A DNA stretch of 64,000 nt from CAWCWN01 sp963799245. GTDB taxonomy: Bacteria; Chloroflexota; Ktedonobacteria; Ktedonobacterales; Ktedonobacteraceae. Location of the stretch: positions 2,294,001 through 2,358,000 of the forward strand of contig CAWCWN010000003.1 of assembly GCA_963799245.1 (NCBI GenBank), in the 5' to 3' direction. Position 1 is the stretch's first letter; each line of letters begins with the position of its first letter. Made by a program: the position numbers and the translations under genes. Shown piece after piece: positions 36,395 through 45,938 of this stretch. Under the pieces are notes generated by a model. That model worked only from the letters and a program-made list of their open reading frames with translations. It did not search any database and was not told where the DNA came from.

Positions 36395-36985
36395 TAGTCC
36401 GTTTCAATAGTCGTGACCATAGGGCCGATCCAGCGCAGATTGAAGCACTGAATCATCTCGCGCAACGGGCTCCCTTGCTTGTGACATTTCAACAGGACGG
36501 ACAGGCCCAATTGAAACCGGAAGCTGGTGGCGTTGATGGGGTGATCGCCACGCTCTTTGCAGATATCGTGACTGCCATGGACAAAGGAACCTGGAACCGA
36601 CTGAAAATCTGCCGCAATGAACGCTGTGGCAAGGTATTCTTCGACGTTTCAAAGAATTGGTCTGGGACGTGGTGTTTGATGGCAAGGTGTGGGAGCCGAG
36701 CAAAAGCCAAAGCATATCAACAGCGGCAAAAACAGCGTCAGGGGAGGCATTTCGACCATTGAGGTGCAACGCGCTGGCACAGGGAGGGATCGCTTGGTTC
36801 ACCCTTCACCATGCAGCTCCGGCTGGCAATATCACCGAATTCCCTCTTGTATAGCTTTCCGTCATCATGACCTCGGCTTGGGTAGGCTCATCGAGACAGG
36901 AGAGGTTTTCTAGGCCAAAGAAGAAGACTCTCAGGAGAAACAGGGGGTGTGATGTGCCAGCGAGTGTGAGCACAACAGTCGTGGA

Positions 36986-37141
36986 TCAGTGGGATCGCCT
37001 TCGCGCAAGCGCTTGCGCCATTTCTTGATCCAACTCGACCTGGCGCCTGATCTGATGAGCCAGGTCCTGCGGAGCCGCCTGAGGGATTTTCAGCAAGAGG
37101 TCGCGGAGCAAGGTACGATCGCGCATCCATTCTTCTTCCAT
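36986..37141 (-). pseudogene. Small helix-turn-helix protein remnant (transposon-associated type)
   Basis: From ATG 37141, with GAGGAGG eight bases upstream, the frame reads MEEEWMRDRTLLRDLLLKIP and stops after 51 residues. After VELDQ the likely continuation, KWRKRLREGDPTDP, lies in another frame. It resembles the short HTH proteins found in IS481- or IS630-like units. The family call is tentative and the gene looks broken by one indel near 37020. Confidence 0.45.
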
Positions 37142-37153
37142 TGAGGGACCTCC

Positions 37154-37615
37154 TCAACTCACGAAAGAAATCGACTTCTGCGCTGCGACTCCATGCTTAT
37201 GCTTCACTGCCACGATGGTGCCATAGGTCTCGTCCAGGAAGGTGATGGTCAGCACACTAACCAGAGCACCCTGACGAACCGGCCCGCGCTGATATTCTAC
37301 CACGGTGGCGGCAAACGGGAAGACCAGGTGCTCCTCCAGGGAGGCATGCCCGGCCCGGAACACCGCCAACTCGTTGTGACCCGCTGCCCGGTTCACGATC
37401 GCTTGAATCCGCTTGCCTTGTTCTCCCCCGAGATAGAGCCAGCTTGTTTGGGACACAAGTTCTGCGATGACCGCAGCCACATCGTCCTCGCCGTCACGTG
37501 CTGCTGCAGATTCCACTTCTTCGGGCGACAGGTTCATCTCTGACCAGGACAATCCCTCTTCTTCACTCCAGGCGAGAAGGGCTGGCGGCATGCTCCTCAG
37601 CGTGAGACTATCCAT
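37154..37615 (-). CDS. Small conserved protein with beta-rich C-terminal domain
   Basis: The 153-residue protein has an acidic helical first half (EEVESAAARDGEDDVAAVIAELV). Its second half reads FPFAATVVEYQRGPVRQGALVSVLTITFLDETYGTIVAVKHK when taken in short pieces, an SH3-like barrel pattern found in proteins often annotated as calcium-binding. No EF-hand is visible, so I do not assert calcium binding. It lies 12 bases upstream of the HTH remnant on the same strand. Confidence 0.6.
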   Translation of the reverse strand: MDSLTLRSMPPALLAWSEEEGLSWSEMNLSPEEVESAAARDGEDDVAAVIAELVSQTSWLYLGGEQGKRIQAIVNRAAGHNELAVFRAGHASLEEHLVFPFAATVVEYQRGPVRQGALVSVLTITFLDETYGTIVAVKHKHGVAAQKSISFVS

Positions 37616-37680
37616 CGGATCGTCAGGATCTCCGCCCCGTCAAGCATGGCGCTGATGCGTCCCTGCCACCCACCGATCCC

Positions 37681-38145
37681 TCACTTTTTTGCAGAAAGCT
37701 TCGTCTCATCTCTTACCCAACCTCCTGTCAGCTTGAACGTGACGACTTCCTTGAAATCATGCAGCGCCGCGAGCATCTCCTGCAAGGTCATCTGTTGCTG
37801 TGTTCCGCGCTTCCACTCTGGCCTGTCCACTGTTCCAAGCACCAGGTAATCATTGCCAACGACTTCTGGCTTTTGCTCGCTGAAAAATGAGGCAAGAAAA
37901 TGTTCTACATCATCTTGATGTGCAATGAGCAGATCACAGCGGGGGCAGTAGCGGCACGTCTTGTTGAGCGAGAGCACCTGCATTGGATCGACATGGATCA
38001 CCAATGGCAGCTTCCGCTGGTGCATCTTGTTGTCGCACTGTGGGCACTTTGTAAACCGCATGTCCTCATAGGGATTGAGAAAGAAGCGGTAACGTGGGGG
38101 CTGCTTGCCCAGCTGTGTCGTGGTTTTCTTTTTCCGCTTGGCCAT
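37681..38145 (-). CDS. Zinc-ribbon protein, 154 residues
   Basis: A basic N-terminus (MAKRKKKTTT) is followed by two Cys pairs, CPQCDNKM at about 34-41 and CRYCPRCD at about 64-71, compatible with one zinc ribbon. The rest is mixed alpha/beta, with LVLGTVDRPEWKRGT. Family and role are not recognised; nucleic-acid binding would fit. It starts 10 bases after the TPR remnant upstream on the same strand. ATG 38145 is preceded by GTAACAAGAGAAGA, a modest ribosome site. Confidence 0.65.
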   Translation of the reverse strand: MAKRKKKTTTQLGKQPPRYRFFLNPYEDMRFTKCPQCDNKMHQRKLPLVIHVDPMQVLSLNKTCRYCPRCDLLIAHQDDVEHFLASFFSEQKPEVVGNDYLVLGTVDRPEWKRGTQQQMTLQEMLAALHDFKEVVTFKLTGGWVRDETKLSAKK

Positions 38146-38155
38146 TCTTCTCTTG

Positions 38156-38336
38156 TTACTCCTTGATAAAAGTGATAGATTGCTTAAGCTTGCTGTGCTT
38201 AAAAGGCTCGTTCAGCGTGACCATATCCGGCGGGCCTGTTCGCCGGAATTCGGGCAGTGCTACCAGGTTATTTTTTGCGATGGTGTATTTCGGGTCGATC
38301 TCAAGCGCGGGAAGAGGCAGTCGCTTGCTGGTAATT
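38156..38336 (-). pseudogene. TPR-protein C-terminal remnant
   Basis: The frame reads ALEIDPKYTIAKNNLVALPE and ends SKLKQSITFIKE. The first part matches a single tetratricopeptide unit. There is no upstream remainder: the preceding DNA is in the SWIM-type fragment in a different frame. It seems to be the tail of a deleted gene. Confidence 0.4.
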
Positions 38337-39188
38337 TTCACGCCCTCGCCCATCGATGAGTCCCTTAACAACACTCTTGTACAGGCGAATCGCTTCATCC
38401 GGGTAAGTCTCCTCCGCGGCTCCTGCCACTTGCGCTTGATAGTGGCTCGCTGCGGCTTCAGCGCGGTATCCATAGAGGTACTCTTCGCTGAGCCAGCGCC
38501 GGTAGGCATCTACGGTGTGCGCAGCTGTGAAGCCCTGCTGCCTGCCCCGCAGGGCGGCTTCGGCCTCGCTGAGCCTCGTTTCCACAAATGCCAGCACCTG
38601 TTCTTGCCATGCTTCGCCCAATTTCAGCAATTGCTCGGCGAACCAGGTCACACCCCTGGGCTCGGTCAAGTGTGCCTGGGCCACGCCCAGAACTTCATTT
38701 ACACGGTCAAGCCGCAGGAGTTGCTCCGTCAATTCTTTGTATAGGCCAGCATTGCGATACTCCGCGAGCACGTCTTCATCGCTGCAGTGTCCTGCTTGTT
38801 TGAGCGTGACCAGAAAATCGACGATACAGCGGTTGTGCCACGTGCTCGAGGAATCTTGCCCCAGTCTCATCTCTTCACGCAACCACGCCTCAACGCGCTT
38901 CCGTTCACGCGTAGTCGTATGCCCCGCGATCACGCCCGGAATATCTACCTCGATCCCACCATAATTGTACCCAAATTTCCGGAGGTCGAACAATGAGATC
39001 AGCAGTGCTTCGCGTTCCGCAGCGTCCAGGCGTTCATTTGCTGGTAGCAAGGTCGCCTCAACGCGGTAGGGGCTCAAGCCTGTTATACATCCAGGCACAA
39101 TGATCAGACAACGTCTATACAGGTCAGAGGAGATCGTCGTCAGGTCGGTTGCAACCGATCTCTTTAGGGAGACCACATCCATCTGCAC
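38301..39188 (-). pseudogene. SWIM zinc-finger-associated protein, truncated at both ends
   Basis: The 295-residue frame resembles the C-terminal helical part of SWIM zinc-finger proteins common in this kind of genome: WLREEMRLG, ALRGRQQGFTAAHTVDAYRRWL, YPDEAIRLYKSVVKGLIDGRGRENY. The SWIM CxC-CxH motif itself is absent, and after ENYQQ the expected tail is replaced by six unrelated residues. Both ends appear cut, the right one at a junction with a TPR fragment. Function is probably lost. Confidence 0.55.
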
Positions 39189-39298
39189 ATCATCCTATGC
39201 CATATCGAACAAGCCAGGGGCCGCTCCGATTAGATGGCTCTATATATATATTTGAAAACATCAGCACCTCAGATTTCATTCCATCGCGGATACACTCT

Positions 39299-39568
39299 TC
39301 ATTGCATAATGGCCGCTCCGATCCCTTGATGCTGCATTTCTGGCAGAACCGCCATCAGGCCGCTACGGGCACGTGCTCCATAGAGGAGCGCTCCTCCCAT
39401 CCCTACGGGTCTTTCATCGCGCAGGGCCAGAATCCATCCATCTGGCTGGAGTCGATGATAACGAACAAGCTCATCCAGCATACTCGTGGAAGGGATATAG
39501 GCAGCCGTCAATAAGGGATCCACAGAAGGAAAATCACGCGGAGTTAAAGGGCGGAGTACGAACGACAT
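39299..39568 (-). pseudogene. GNAT acetyltransferase N-terminal fragment
   Basis: The 89 residues show the start of a GNAT fold: LRPLTPRDFPSVDPLL, then MAVLPEMQHQGIGAAIMQ, the acetyl-CoA-binding Q-x-x-G-x-A/G motif. It stops immediately after this motif, where half of the domain should still follow. The truncation point adjoins the decayed genes to the left. Confidence 0.65.
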
Positions 39569-39686
39569 TAAGAAAACAGTCCTTGCACGATACTCGGATC
39601 AACTTCTAATCCTGGGTCAAGGATATCACTTCTATCAAGAGTCACTACCAATAATTCACGGGCCCTGAAATAAAAAAGTTCCCTTG

Positions 39687-39715
39687 TTGCATCTTTCGTG
39701 TTTATCATGTATAAT
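39687..39715 (+). promoter_or_regulatory. Probable sigma-70-type promoter of the esterase/dipeptidase pair
   Basis: TTGCAT at 39687-39692 and a perfect TATAAT at 39710-39715 have 17-base spacing, in an AT-rich stretch 137 bases before the esterase ATG. Confidence 0.5.
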
Positions 39716-39851
39716 ACACTTGAGTATTGTCCATATATTTATATATGCACATGTTCTCGTTTTTATATGTTTACGCTAGATGGTCACGTGTTTCTGCTCT
39801 TGGATGTACGAGCAATGATGCCACCAGGTGCACAAAACAAAGGAGACGACA

Positions 39852-40958
39852 ATGGACTATCGTGTCGTATGGGTCCATGGTCTTGGCCCCATCCTTCCTG
39901 GATATTCGCTCAGTTGGGATCAGGTCTACAACCCCTACCTCCACTTCCCCGCGACTGATTTTATCGAAGTAGACTGGGCTGCCGTGATCAGTTCGACGAT
40001 GAGTGGTGACAATGTGGCAACGAACACGATCGCCGTCCCACTCACTGCTCAGGAACAGTTCGCGGAAGCCCAAGTACGCCACAACCTCTCGACCGTGTTG
40101 CTGGCGCGTACGACAGCCCAGGCGCACAGTCCGGCTTTGGTAGGCGAGTGGTCTCAGGTGACACAGCAGGTGGCAACTGGCCAGGTGGCGCTCCCACCAT
40201 GGGTCTTGAACCCGGATCCTTACATCGGCGAATTCGTGAAGTACTTGGTAAATAGAAGCATCCGCACCGCGGTCAAGCAGAAGGTGAAAGAGCAGTTACG
40301 TCCGCTTGCCAACAGTGGGGCTCACTGTTCGCTGATCGCACATAGCTGGGGCACCGTGGTGGCCTATGAGAGTCTGATCGATTTGGAAAAGGAAAGGCCG
40401 ACCTTTCATCTCGCCCACCTGTTCACGCTCGGCAGTCCCCTCTGGCTCGTACAATCCCAGCTTGATGATCCTTCCGGGCGCAAACCACACAATGTCGCGA
40501 ACTGGGTCAATATCCATGCCCAAGGCGATGTGATTGGTGCCGGACTGACGCCAGGCTTCCGGGTCGATGCGGATGATACCGTCGCCAACTTTGGGGACGG
40601 TGATCCCCACGTGAGTTACTTCGTAGCCGGCAACGTGGCGGTGGAGCGCGATATCGTCGCCGCCACTCTTCTAGCAGAAAGGAGCACTTGGTTGAGCGCA
40701 GGTCAACAGCAACAAGCAACCGATACCTGGAAGAGCACGCAGCAGATCCTGCAGGCGGCCTTTGGAGCCCAGGCTCCCACAGGCACAGGCATCTATCAAT
40801 CCTGGGAACACGAATACATGAACGGCTATAATCACGGTGGCCCGCTGACGTTAGAGTTCCCCACCGTGAACTGGAATAGCCAGCCAATTGTCTGCCAGTA
40901 CTTCGCCGCAGGCGATCGCTGCGAGTGGGATGGGAGTGCCCACTGGTATCACGGATAA
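39852..40958 (+). CDS. Alpha/beta-fold esterase/lipase-like protein
   Basis: The 368-residue protein begins MDYRVVWVHGLGP, an oxyanion-hole HG motif, and has a nucleophile elbow LIAHSWGTVVAYE with Ser165. A candidate Asp lies in the GDVIG region (about 230), and a His in GDPHVSYF (about 255). No signal peptide is visible. AAAGGAG lies five bases before the ATG. The stop is 10 bases before the dipeptidase-like gene, so they form an operon. The substrate is unknown; an ester or phospholipid is the usual choice for this fold. Confidence 0.78.
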   Translation: MDYRVVWVHGLGPILPGYSLSWDQVYNPYLHFPATDFIEVDWAAVISSTMSGDNVATNTIAVPLTAQEQFAEAQVRHNLSTVLLARTTAQAHSPALVGEWSQVTQQVATGQVALPPWVLNPDPYIGEFVKYLVNRSIRTAVKQKVKEQLRPLANSGAHCSLIAHSWGTVVAYESLIDLEKERPTFHLAHLFTLGSPLWLVQSQLDDPSGRKPHNVANWVNIHAQGDVIGAGLTPGFRVDADDTVANFGDGDPHVSYFVAGNVAVERDIVAATLLAERSTWLSAGQQQQATDTWKSTQQILQAAFGAQAPTGTGIYQSWEHEYMNGYNHGGPLTLEFPTVNWNSQPIVCQYFAAGDRCEWDGSAHWYHG

Positions 40959-40968
40959 GGAGGAACCA

Positions 40969-43818
40969 TTGAGAGGAGCAGAACCTCGCCGGCACGATGA
41001 GCAAGCCATAGCCGCAGCAAGCACATCGACAGTGAAGGGACCACTTGGACGGCGGCGCTTTTTCCAGCACTGGCTTGCGAGACGCAGATCTCTGCTAAGC
41101 CCAACTGGAGGTTTGAGAGGTTTGCTTGTTGCCCCATGGCGTCATCTGTTTGCTGTGCCTCACCTCGCTCACGCCGCTGCGCTCAGTCCACTTCGCCTGG
41201 ATTTTGAGTCAGGCGACTTATCTTTCTGGACGGCGGAAGGAGAGACCTTCCTGAAGCAACCGATTTGCGGCGACCGATTTGTCACCAGTCATGTCAAGCC
41301 AGGACTGATCTCCGTAGGCGGAGATTATTGGGATGGTCCTTATCCCGTAGGCCATCAAGGTGACTACTGGATTAGCACCGAGGACCACCTGACGGGTACC
41401 CTGACCTCCGATGCGTTTGTGCTTGATAAAGATTTCCCCTGGTTCAGTTGCCTTATCAGTGGGAGTAATGATAGAACTGCTTGCCGTGTCTCCTTACTCA
41501 TCCGGGCAACAGACACCAATATGAAAGCATTGGCAGGCACATATCCCCTTGTTTCATTAGCCGGCAGAGGAAGCTTTTATCAAGTCTTCGAGGCGACTGG
41601 TCATGGGGATGACATCATGCGAAGAGTCTCCTGCAATGTTGATTGGCTTGTCGGTGAGCAGGCATGTATTCGTGTGAGCGATAGCTCTACGTCAGGCCAT
41701 ATTAACGTTGACGATTTCCACTTTTCTGCTACTGCTCCTCAAACTCTTCCGCCGGAAGCAGGTGGTGGAGATCCTGGAGCCCCCGTGTGGGGATTTGCCG
41801 ATTTGCATGCCCATCCTATGGCACACCTGGCCTTTGGCGGGGTCATCTTCTGGGGGCAACCAGCTGGTCCAATAGAAACAGCCCTCCCATGGTGCACACC
41901 CGCACATGGCGTGGGGGGTACCGGTCTAGCTGGTCAAGACGGCAATGTACTCATGGCCTTTGTTGAGCAGACCGGCTATGGTGTGGATATCGGGCACTTC
42001 GTCGGAGGCTATCCGCAGTGTGATGGATGGCCCAAGTTCACCAGCATAGTCCACCAGCAGATGTACATCGACTGGATACGTCGCGCGTATGATGGTGGGC
42101 TGCGACTGATGGTAGCCCATGCGGTCAATAACGAAATGCTGGCTAATCAATATAACGGTCGCGCACCGTATGATGACAAGAGCGCGGTAGAAATGCAGAT
42201 CGAGGCCATGAAGGAGCAGGTAGCACGCCACTCAGACTGGATGGAAGTCGCTTATTCACCTGCTGATGCGCGTCGTATTATACAGGGGAACAAACTGGCC
42301 ATCGTACTCGGTGTGGAGGTTGACTCATTGGGGAACTGGAAAGATCCATCATCTCTGACCGAAGCTGACGTCAGCTCTTATCTCGAGCACCTCTATCAGG
42401 ACCTGGGCGTCCGGCATCTCTTCCCCGTCCATATGACAAACAACGTCTTTGCGGGTTCAGCGATCTACAATGACCTGTTCAGCCTGGTCAACCATTTCCT
42501 GCACCATGACTACTTTCACGTGGAAGATGGCAGCGCGTACGGGATCCAGTACCGCCTCGAAGAAGATCCAGGACCGGCGATAGAGATAGCCCGCGTCACG
42601 CAGGGCTATAACCCTCCCTACCGGCAGATCACTGGAAGCCATATGAATAGCTCCGGACTCACACAACTGGGACAGTTCTTTCTGCAAGCGATGATGCGCC
42701 TGGGCATGTTGATTGAAGTCGATCATATGTCTCATAAAGCGGTTGAAGAGACATTAACGCTGGCAGAGCAGTATGATTATCCGGTGGTGGCGGGGCATAC
42801 AGGCTTTCGCGAGCTTGCCTGGAAGTGGCAGGACGAGACTGAAAGTATCCACAAATGCTCCAGCGAGGGCTTAAAATCGCCATCGCAGATAGAGAGGATC
42901 GCTAAACTCGGCGGGATCATCGCTCCCATTGCCTATCAGCCGGACGTGCGTGAGGTTGGGGAGGTGATCCCCTCATTGCAGGGCAAAGTCCGGGGAGACG
43001 CCGCCGGTTCCTCCAAATCCTGGGCCCAGGCCTATCTCTACGCGGTGGAGAAAATGGGCGGGCGTGGCGTTGGTATTGGAACCGATACCAATGGCTTCGC
43101 AAAATTCAACGGCCCTCGTTTCGGACTCAATGCGAGCTACTTCCTAGACTACGATGTGGCGGGTATGGGGCGAGACCCGGCACGTAGAGCATTGAGAAAA
43201 GGTCAGGTCGAGGCCCAGGGGAATGGTGTGTTGTACGACCACCCGCTGGTGGACGCACGCCACTATCGTTTTGAGGGAGTTCTGGAGGGTGATATCTACG
43301 ACGATATGGAGCGCGATATCTGGCAGGCGGTAGGGCTTTTCAAAGCTGGCAGAAATCCCTGGGTGGAGCAAAATATCCCTGATATCAATGGCAGGGTAGC
43401 AAACTTTGCTAAGGGCTTCTTCGCGACCAGCGATGCTCAACTGGCGCGTCCTGGTCTGTTGACTGGCGACAAACCGTGGGAACAGAGGGCGGCGTTCTTA
43501 GTGCAAACAGGGCTGACGCCTGGCAATTCGGAGCGAGATCCACAGTCCGTTCAGGAGATGTATCCCAAAGTGTTGGCGATCTGGCGAAAGTGGCGGGCGA
43601 TGGAAGGCGAAAATGCTCCCTTGAAGCGCAGCTATGCCGGTCAGCGCGACTTTGACATCAATATCGATGGCGTGGCACATTATGGCATGCTTCCTGATTT
43701 GATCCAAGACCTAAAAAATGTCGGGTTAACGGACGAAGATCTGCTGCCATTGTTCCGTTCAGCGGAGGACTACATTCGAACATGGGAAAAATGCGAGCGC
43801 CAGAGCAAAGCACTCTAG
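40969..43818 (+). CDS. Peptidase M19 (membrane dipeptidase)-like protein, exported
   Basis: The 949-residue protein has an N-terminal GRRRFF followed by RRR and a long apolar-rich stretch ending HAAALSP, a possible Tat-type signal. Next is a beta-sandwich-like region (about 60-290), then a metal-dependent hydrolase domain: ADLHAHPM, EVDSLGNW, LFPVHMTNN, EVDHMSHKA, AGHTGF, GIGTDTNG. These match M19 renal-dipeptidase ligands (HxH, E, H, H, D). TTG 40969 is chosen because AAGGAGG lies five bases upstream, just after the esterase stop; an in-frame upstream codon at 40888 would overlap that gene. Confidence 0.85.
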   Translation: MRGAEPRRHDEQAIAAASTSTVKGPLGRRRFFQHWLARRRSLLSPTGGLRGLLVAPWRHLFAVPHLAHAAALSPLRLDFESGDLSFWTAEGETFLKQPICGDRFVTSHVKPGLISVGGDYWDGPYPVGHQGDYWISTEDHLTGTLTSDAFVLDKDFPWFSCLISGSNDRTACRVSLLIRATDTNMKALAGTYPLVSLAGRGSFYQVFEATGHGDDIMRRVSCNVDWLVGEQACIRVSDSSTSGHINVDDFHFSATAPQTLPPEAGGGDPGAPVWGFADLHAHPMAHLAFGGVIFWGQPAGPIETALPWCTPAHGVGGTGLAGQDGNVLMAFVEQTGYGVDIGHFVGGYPQCDGWPKFTSIVHQQMYIDWIRRAYDGGLRLMVAHAVNNEMLANQYNGRAPYDDKSAVEMQIEAMKEQVARHSDWMEVAYSPADARRIIQGNKLAIVLGVEVDSLGNWKDPSSLTEADVSSYLEHLYQDLGVRHLFPVHMTNNVFAGSAIYNDLFSLVNHFLHHDYFHVEDGSAYGIQYRLEEDPGPAIEIARVTQGYNPPYRQITGSHMNSSGLTQLGQFFLQAMMRLGMLIEVDHMSHKAVEETLTLAEQYDYPVVAGHTGFRELAWKWQDETESIHKCSSEGLKSPSQIERIAKLGGIIAPIAYQPDVREVGEVIPSLQGKVRGDAAGSSKSWAQAYLYAVEKMGGRGVGIGTDTNGFAKFNGPRFGLNASYFLDYDVAGMGRDPARRALRKGQVEAQGNGVLYDHPLVDARHYRFEGVLEGDIYDDMERDIWQAVGLFKAGRNPWVEQNIPDINGRVANFAKGFFATSDAQLARPGLLTGDKPWEQRAAFLVQTGLTPGNSERDPQSVQEMYPKVLAIWRKWRAMEGENAPLKRSYAGQRDFDINIDGVAHYGMLPDLIQDLKNVGLTDEDLLPLFRSAEDYIRTWEKCERQSKAL

Positions 43819-43954
43819 CGGGCGCATTGCCTCATATGGAATCTGACTTTGCGTTTGCCGAAAGGTGCAAAAAACGTGCGCGACCTCTTTTGTCAGTGAC
43901 GCTCACATCGCATGTGAATCTTATAAAACCCGCTGGAAAGCCGATGTACACCAG

Positions 43955-44023
43955 GCGAGCGGCGAGCACGTGACCGCCTGCCTTCCAAGCAGGCTGTCGC
44001 GGGTTCGAGTCCCGTCTCCCGCT
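43955..44023 (+). tRNA. tRNA-Gly(TCC) 3' half with degenerate 5' half
   Basis: From 43976 the sequence folds as an anticodon arm CCTGC-CTTCCAA-GCAGG (anticodon TCC), a variable CTGTC, a T-arm GCGGG-TTCGAGT-CCCGT and a 3' acceptor strand CTCCCGC. The 5' acceptor GCGGGAG and the D-arm are absent; GCGAGCG at 43955 pairs only 5 of 7. It is therefore a broken tRNA, as left by integration or excision at a tRNA 3' end. The rest of 43819-43954 holds nothing I can identify. Confidence 0.55.
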
Positions 44024-44474
44024 CTTTTCCCTTCGGCCATCTCGCTTAAACGAGCCTCTCAGGCCGTTTCATGGATATAGATATATAGCAGATTTATATA
44101 TAATATAGCCAAATTTGTAATTTTTAGTTTTGTTTCAGTACCTCTTCTTTCTTCGTCTCTCCTTCGGCGCCTGAGAGGATGCTTCACGAGAAGAAAACTG
44201 CACACATATTCGAGAAAAGTAATATGTTTTCTCACAAACGCAGTTGAGCGGACACCTGCCTCATGTTCTGGTACACACCTGCCTCGCTTCTCATCTCCCG
44301 ACAAAAGTGTTCGCACGTTCACGTAGCCAGGACAGAGTTTTCGGAAAACGTTTCTCAAATTCTTCAGGTTACGATACAATATAGCTGTTGTATTGTAGTA
44401 GTCCTCGTGTGAGGAAATGATTCTCCTCACCATAAGGAAAATCTTCTGAATCTCTTTCTTGTTTTGGAGGCTTT
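44024..44474. other. Intergenic region before the DUF389 gene
   Basis: About 450 bases, AT-rich at 44070-44140 and 44330-44460. It probably holds the DUF389 promoter. No supported gene; the minus-strand frame 44059-44433 has no recognisable domain. Confidence 0.4.
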
Positions 44475-45488
44475 ATGTCATTAAACACCGAACCAGCTCT
44501 TTTCACAAGACTCGGATTCGATCCGGCTTATCTACCTGCATTCGAGGACAAGGTCTTTATTGAAGGTCCGCAAACGGCGCGCCGCCTGACGAATTTTTTC
44601 ACGTTGCTCTTATTAGCGACTGTTATCGCCACCTATGGAGTTCTCTCAAATTCAACTGCGACGGTGATTGGTGCCATGATCGTTGCGCCATTGATGGGGC
44701 CGATGATGGCTATTACCTCCGCTGTTGTGATGGGATCTTTGCCACGCGCCCTACGCGCTTTCGCGCTCACTGTAGCCGGGATCATTGCGGTGATTATCTT
44801 CTCCTACCTGTTGTCGTTGATCGTACCAAGCTTTACCATCTCATTTACAAGCAACGACGAGATTACCTCGCGCATCAATCCCGGACTCTACGCGCTTCTG
44901 ACTGCATTGGGGGCAGGTGCCGCTGGAGCTTTCATTATCTCTCGTTCTGAGATCGCCGACGCGCTGGGCGGCGTTGCCATAGCCATCTCGCTCGTGCCTC
45001 CATTGTGCGTTGTCGGGATCTCTCTGCGGGCTGGTCAAATGAGTGCAGCCATGGGCTCCTTGCTCCTCTTTATGACCAACTTTCTCGCCATTCTGTTCGC
45101 GGGCGGCGTGGTCCTGGTGATTATCGGCTTAGGAAAATCGGCTGCCTCGAACGAGCAACTGCGGTTCCGTCGTCGCGGCTTCATTCTTTTCGTTGTATGC
45201 CTTCTGCTCATAGCCATTCCCCTCTCGCTGACAGCATATCAAAACATCACGGGCATCGAGGATAACAATACCGCTACAGTGACAGTACAGAATTGGTTGC
45301 AAGATACATCCTATCAAGTAGATACTTTAAGCGTCAACGGCCGAGTCGTATCGGTAACCGTAGATGGTACCGGTCAATTAAAATCCTTACAGCAGTTGGC
45401 AAACCAACTTGCTAGAGCGCTTCGTCGACCAATTCTCCTGAACGTGCGCACGGTTCCAGCGCAGAACAGCGAGTCGCAAAGCCCGTAA
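44475..45488 (+). CDS. DUF389 membrane protein
   Basis: The 337-residue protein has a soluble start, then six to seven membrane helices with the DUF389 hallmark GAMIVAPLMGPMMAITSAVVMG, SLVPPLCVVG, and a periplasmic C-terminal domain (about 255-337). The family is conserved but its activity is not established. GGAGG lies 5 bases upstream of the ATG. A DUF389-to-flavin-barrel spacing of about 70 bases suggests separate transcription is possible. Confidence 0.88.
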   Translation: MSLNTEPALFTRLGFDPAYLPAFEDKVFIEGPQTARRLTNFFTLLLLATVIATYGVLSNSTATVIGAMIVAPLMGPMMAITSAVVMGSLPRALRAFALTVAGIIAVIIFSYLLSLIVPSFTISFTSNDEITSRINPGLYALLTALGAGAAGAFIISRSEIADALGGVAIAISLVPPLCVVGISLRAGQMSAAMGSLLLFMTNFLAILFAGGVVLVIIGLGKSAASNEQLRFRRRGFILFVVCLLLIAIPLSLTAYQNITGIEDNNTATVTVQNWLQDTSYQVDTLSVNGRVVSVTVDGTGQLKSLQQLANQLARALRRPILLNVRTVPAQNSESQSP

Positions 45489-45560
45489 ATACCCTTTTGA
45501 TCACCCTGGTATTGACATGAATGCTGAAGTATTTCCTTCAATTTGAACAGGGGAGCATGC

Positions 45561-45938
45561 ATGAAGCGGGTCACCAGAAATATCGATCCCGTGTACGCGC
45601 GAGATCTGCTCGAGAGAGTTCCTCGCGCGTGTATCTCCTTTGCCTGCGACGACGGGCCGCATGCCCAACCGATTGTGCTGGTGTGGCATGACGATCGCTA
45701 CCTTGCCGGTATCCCTGAGAATACTAATCGTCGACCAGCCTCCGGCCAGGAGGTCGTCATCCTCGTTGACGAGGGGATCCATTTCTTCGACCTGCGTGCT
45801 ATTTACATACGTGGACATGTGAAGCCCGTCGAGACTCCCAGTGATGCGCCTGCCGAGCACACGTGGTTCGAGGTAGTCCCTCTCAATACGATCGCCTGGG
45901 ATTACGGATTGCTACGTGAGGTGAGAGATGAAAACTGA
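45561..45938 (+). CDS. Pyridoxamine-5'-phosphate-oxidase-like split-barrel protein
   Basis: The 125-residue protein has a flavin split-barrel pattern: VPRACISFACDDGPHAQPIVLVW and later FDLRAIYIRGHVKPV. It would bind FMN or F420 and act as an oxidoreductase. ATG 45561 is chosen over an in-frame codon six residues earlier because GGGGAG precedes it. It overlaps the next gene by 11 bases, giving tight coupling to a second split-barrel protein; such pairs may form heterodimers (inference). Confidence 0.72.
   Translation: MKRVTRNIDPVYARDLLERVPRACISFACDDGPHAQPIVLVWHDDRYLAGIPENTNRRPASGQEVVILVDEGIHFFDLRAIYIRGHVKPVETPSDAPAEHTWFEVVPLNTIAWDYGLLREVRDEN

Larger units (their letters stand above)
34976..36762 (+). 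pseudogene. CGNR zinc-finger/ABATE protein gene split by IS630
   Basis: Removing the IS and one TA joins 34976-35206 to 36397-36762 into a 198-residue protein in perfect frame (IRELV-RFNSRD). It then has the ABATE-type stress region (ALNHLAQRAPL) and a C-terminal CGNR-type zinc finger: CRNERCGKVFFD, then W-CLMARCGSRAKAKAY. Such proteins are thought to be transcriptional regulators. The GTG start at 34976 has AAAGGA eight bases upstream. Only the 83-residue N-terminal piece could be made now. Confidence 0.85.
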
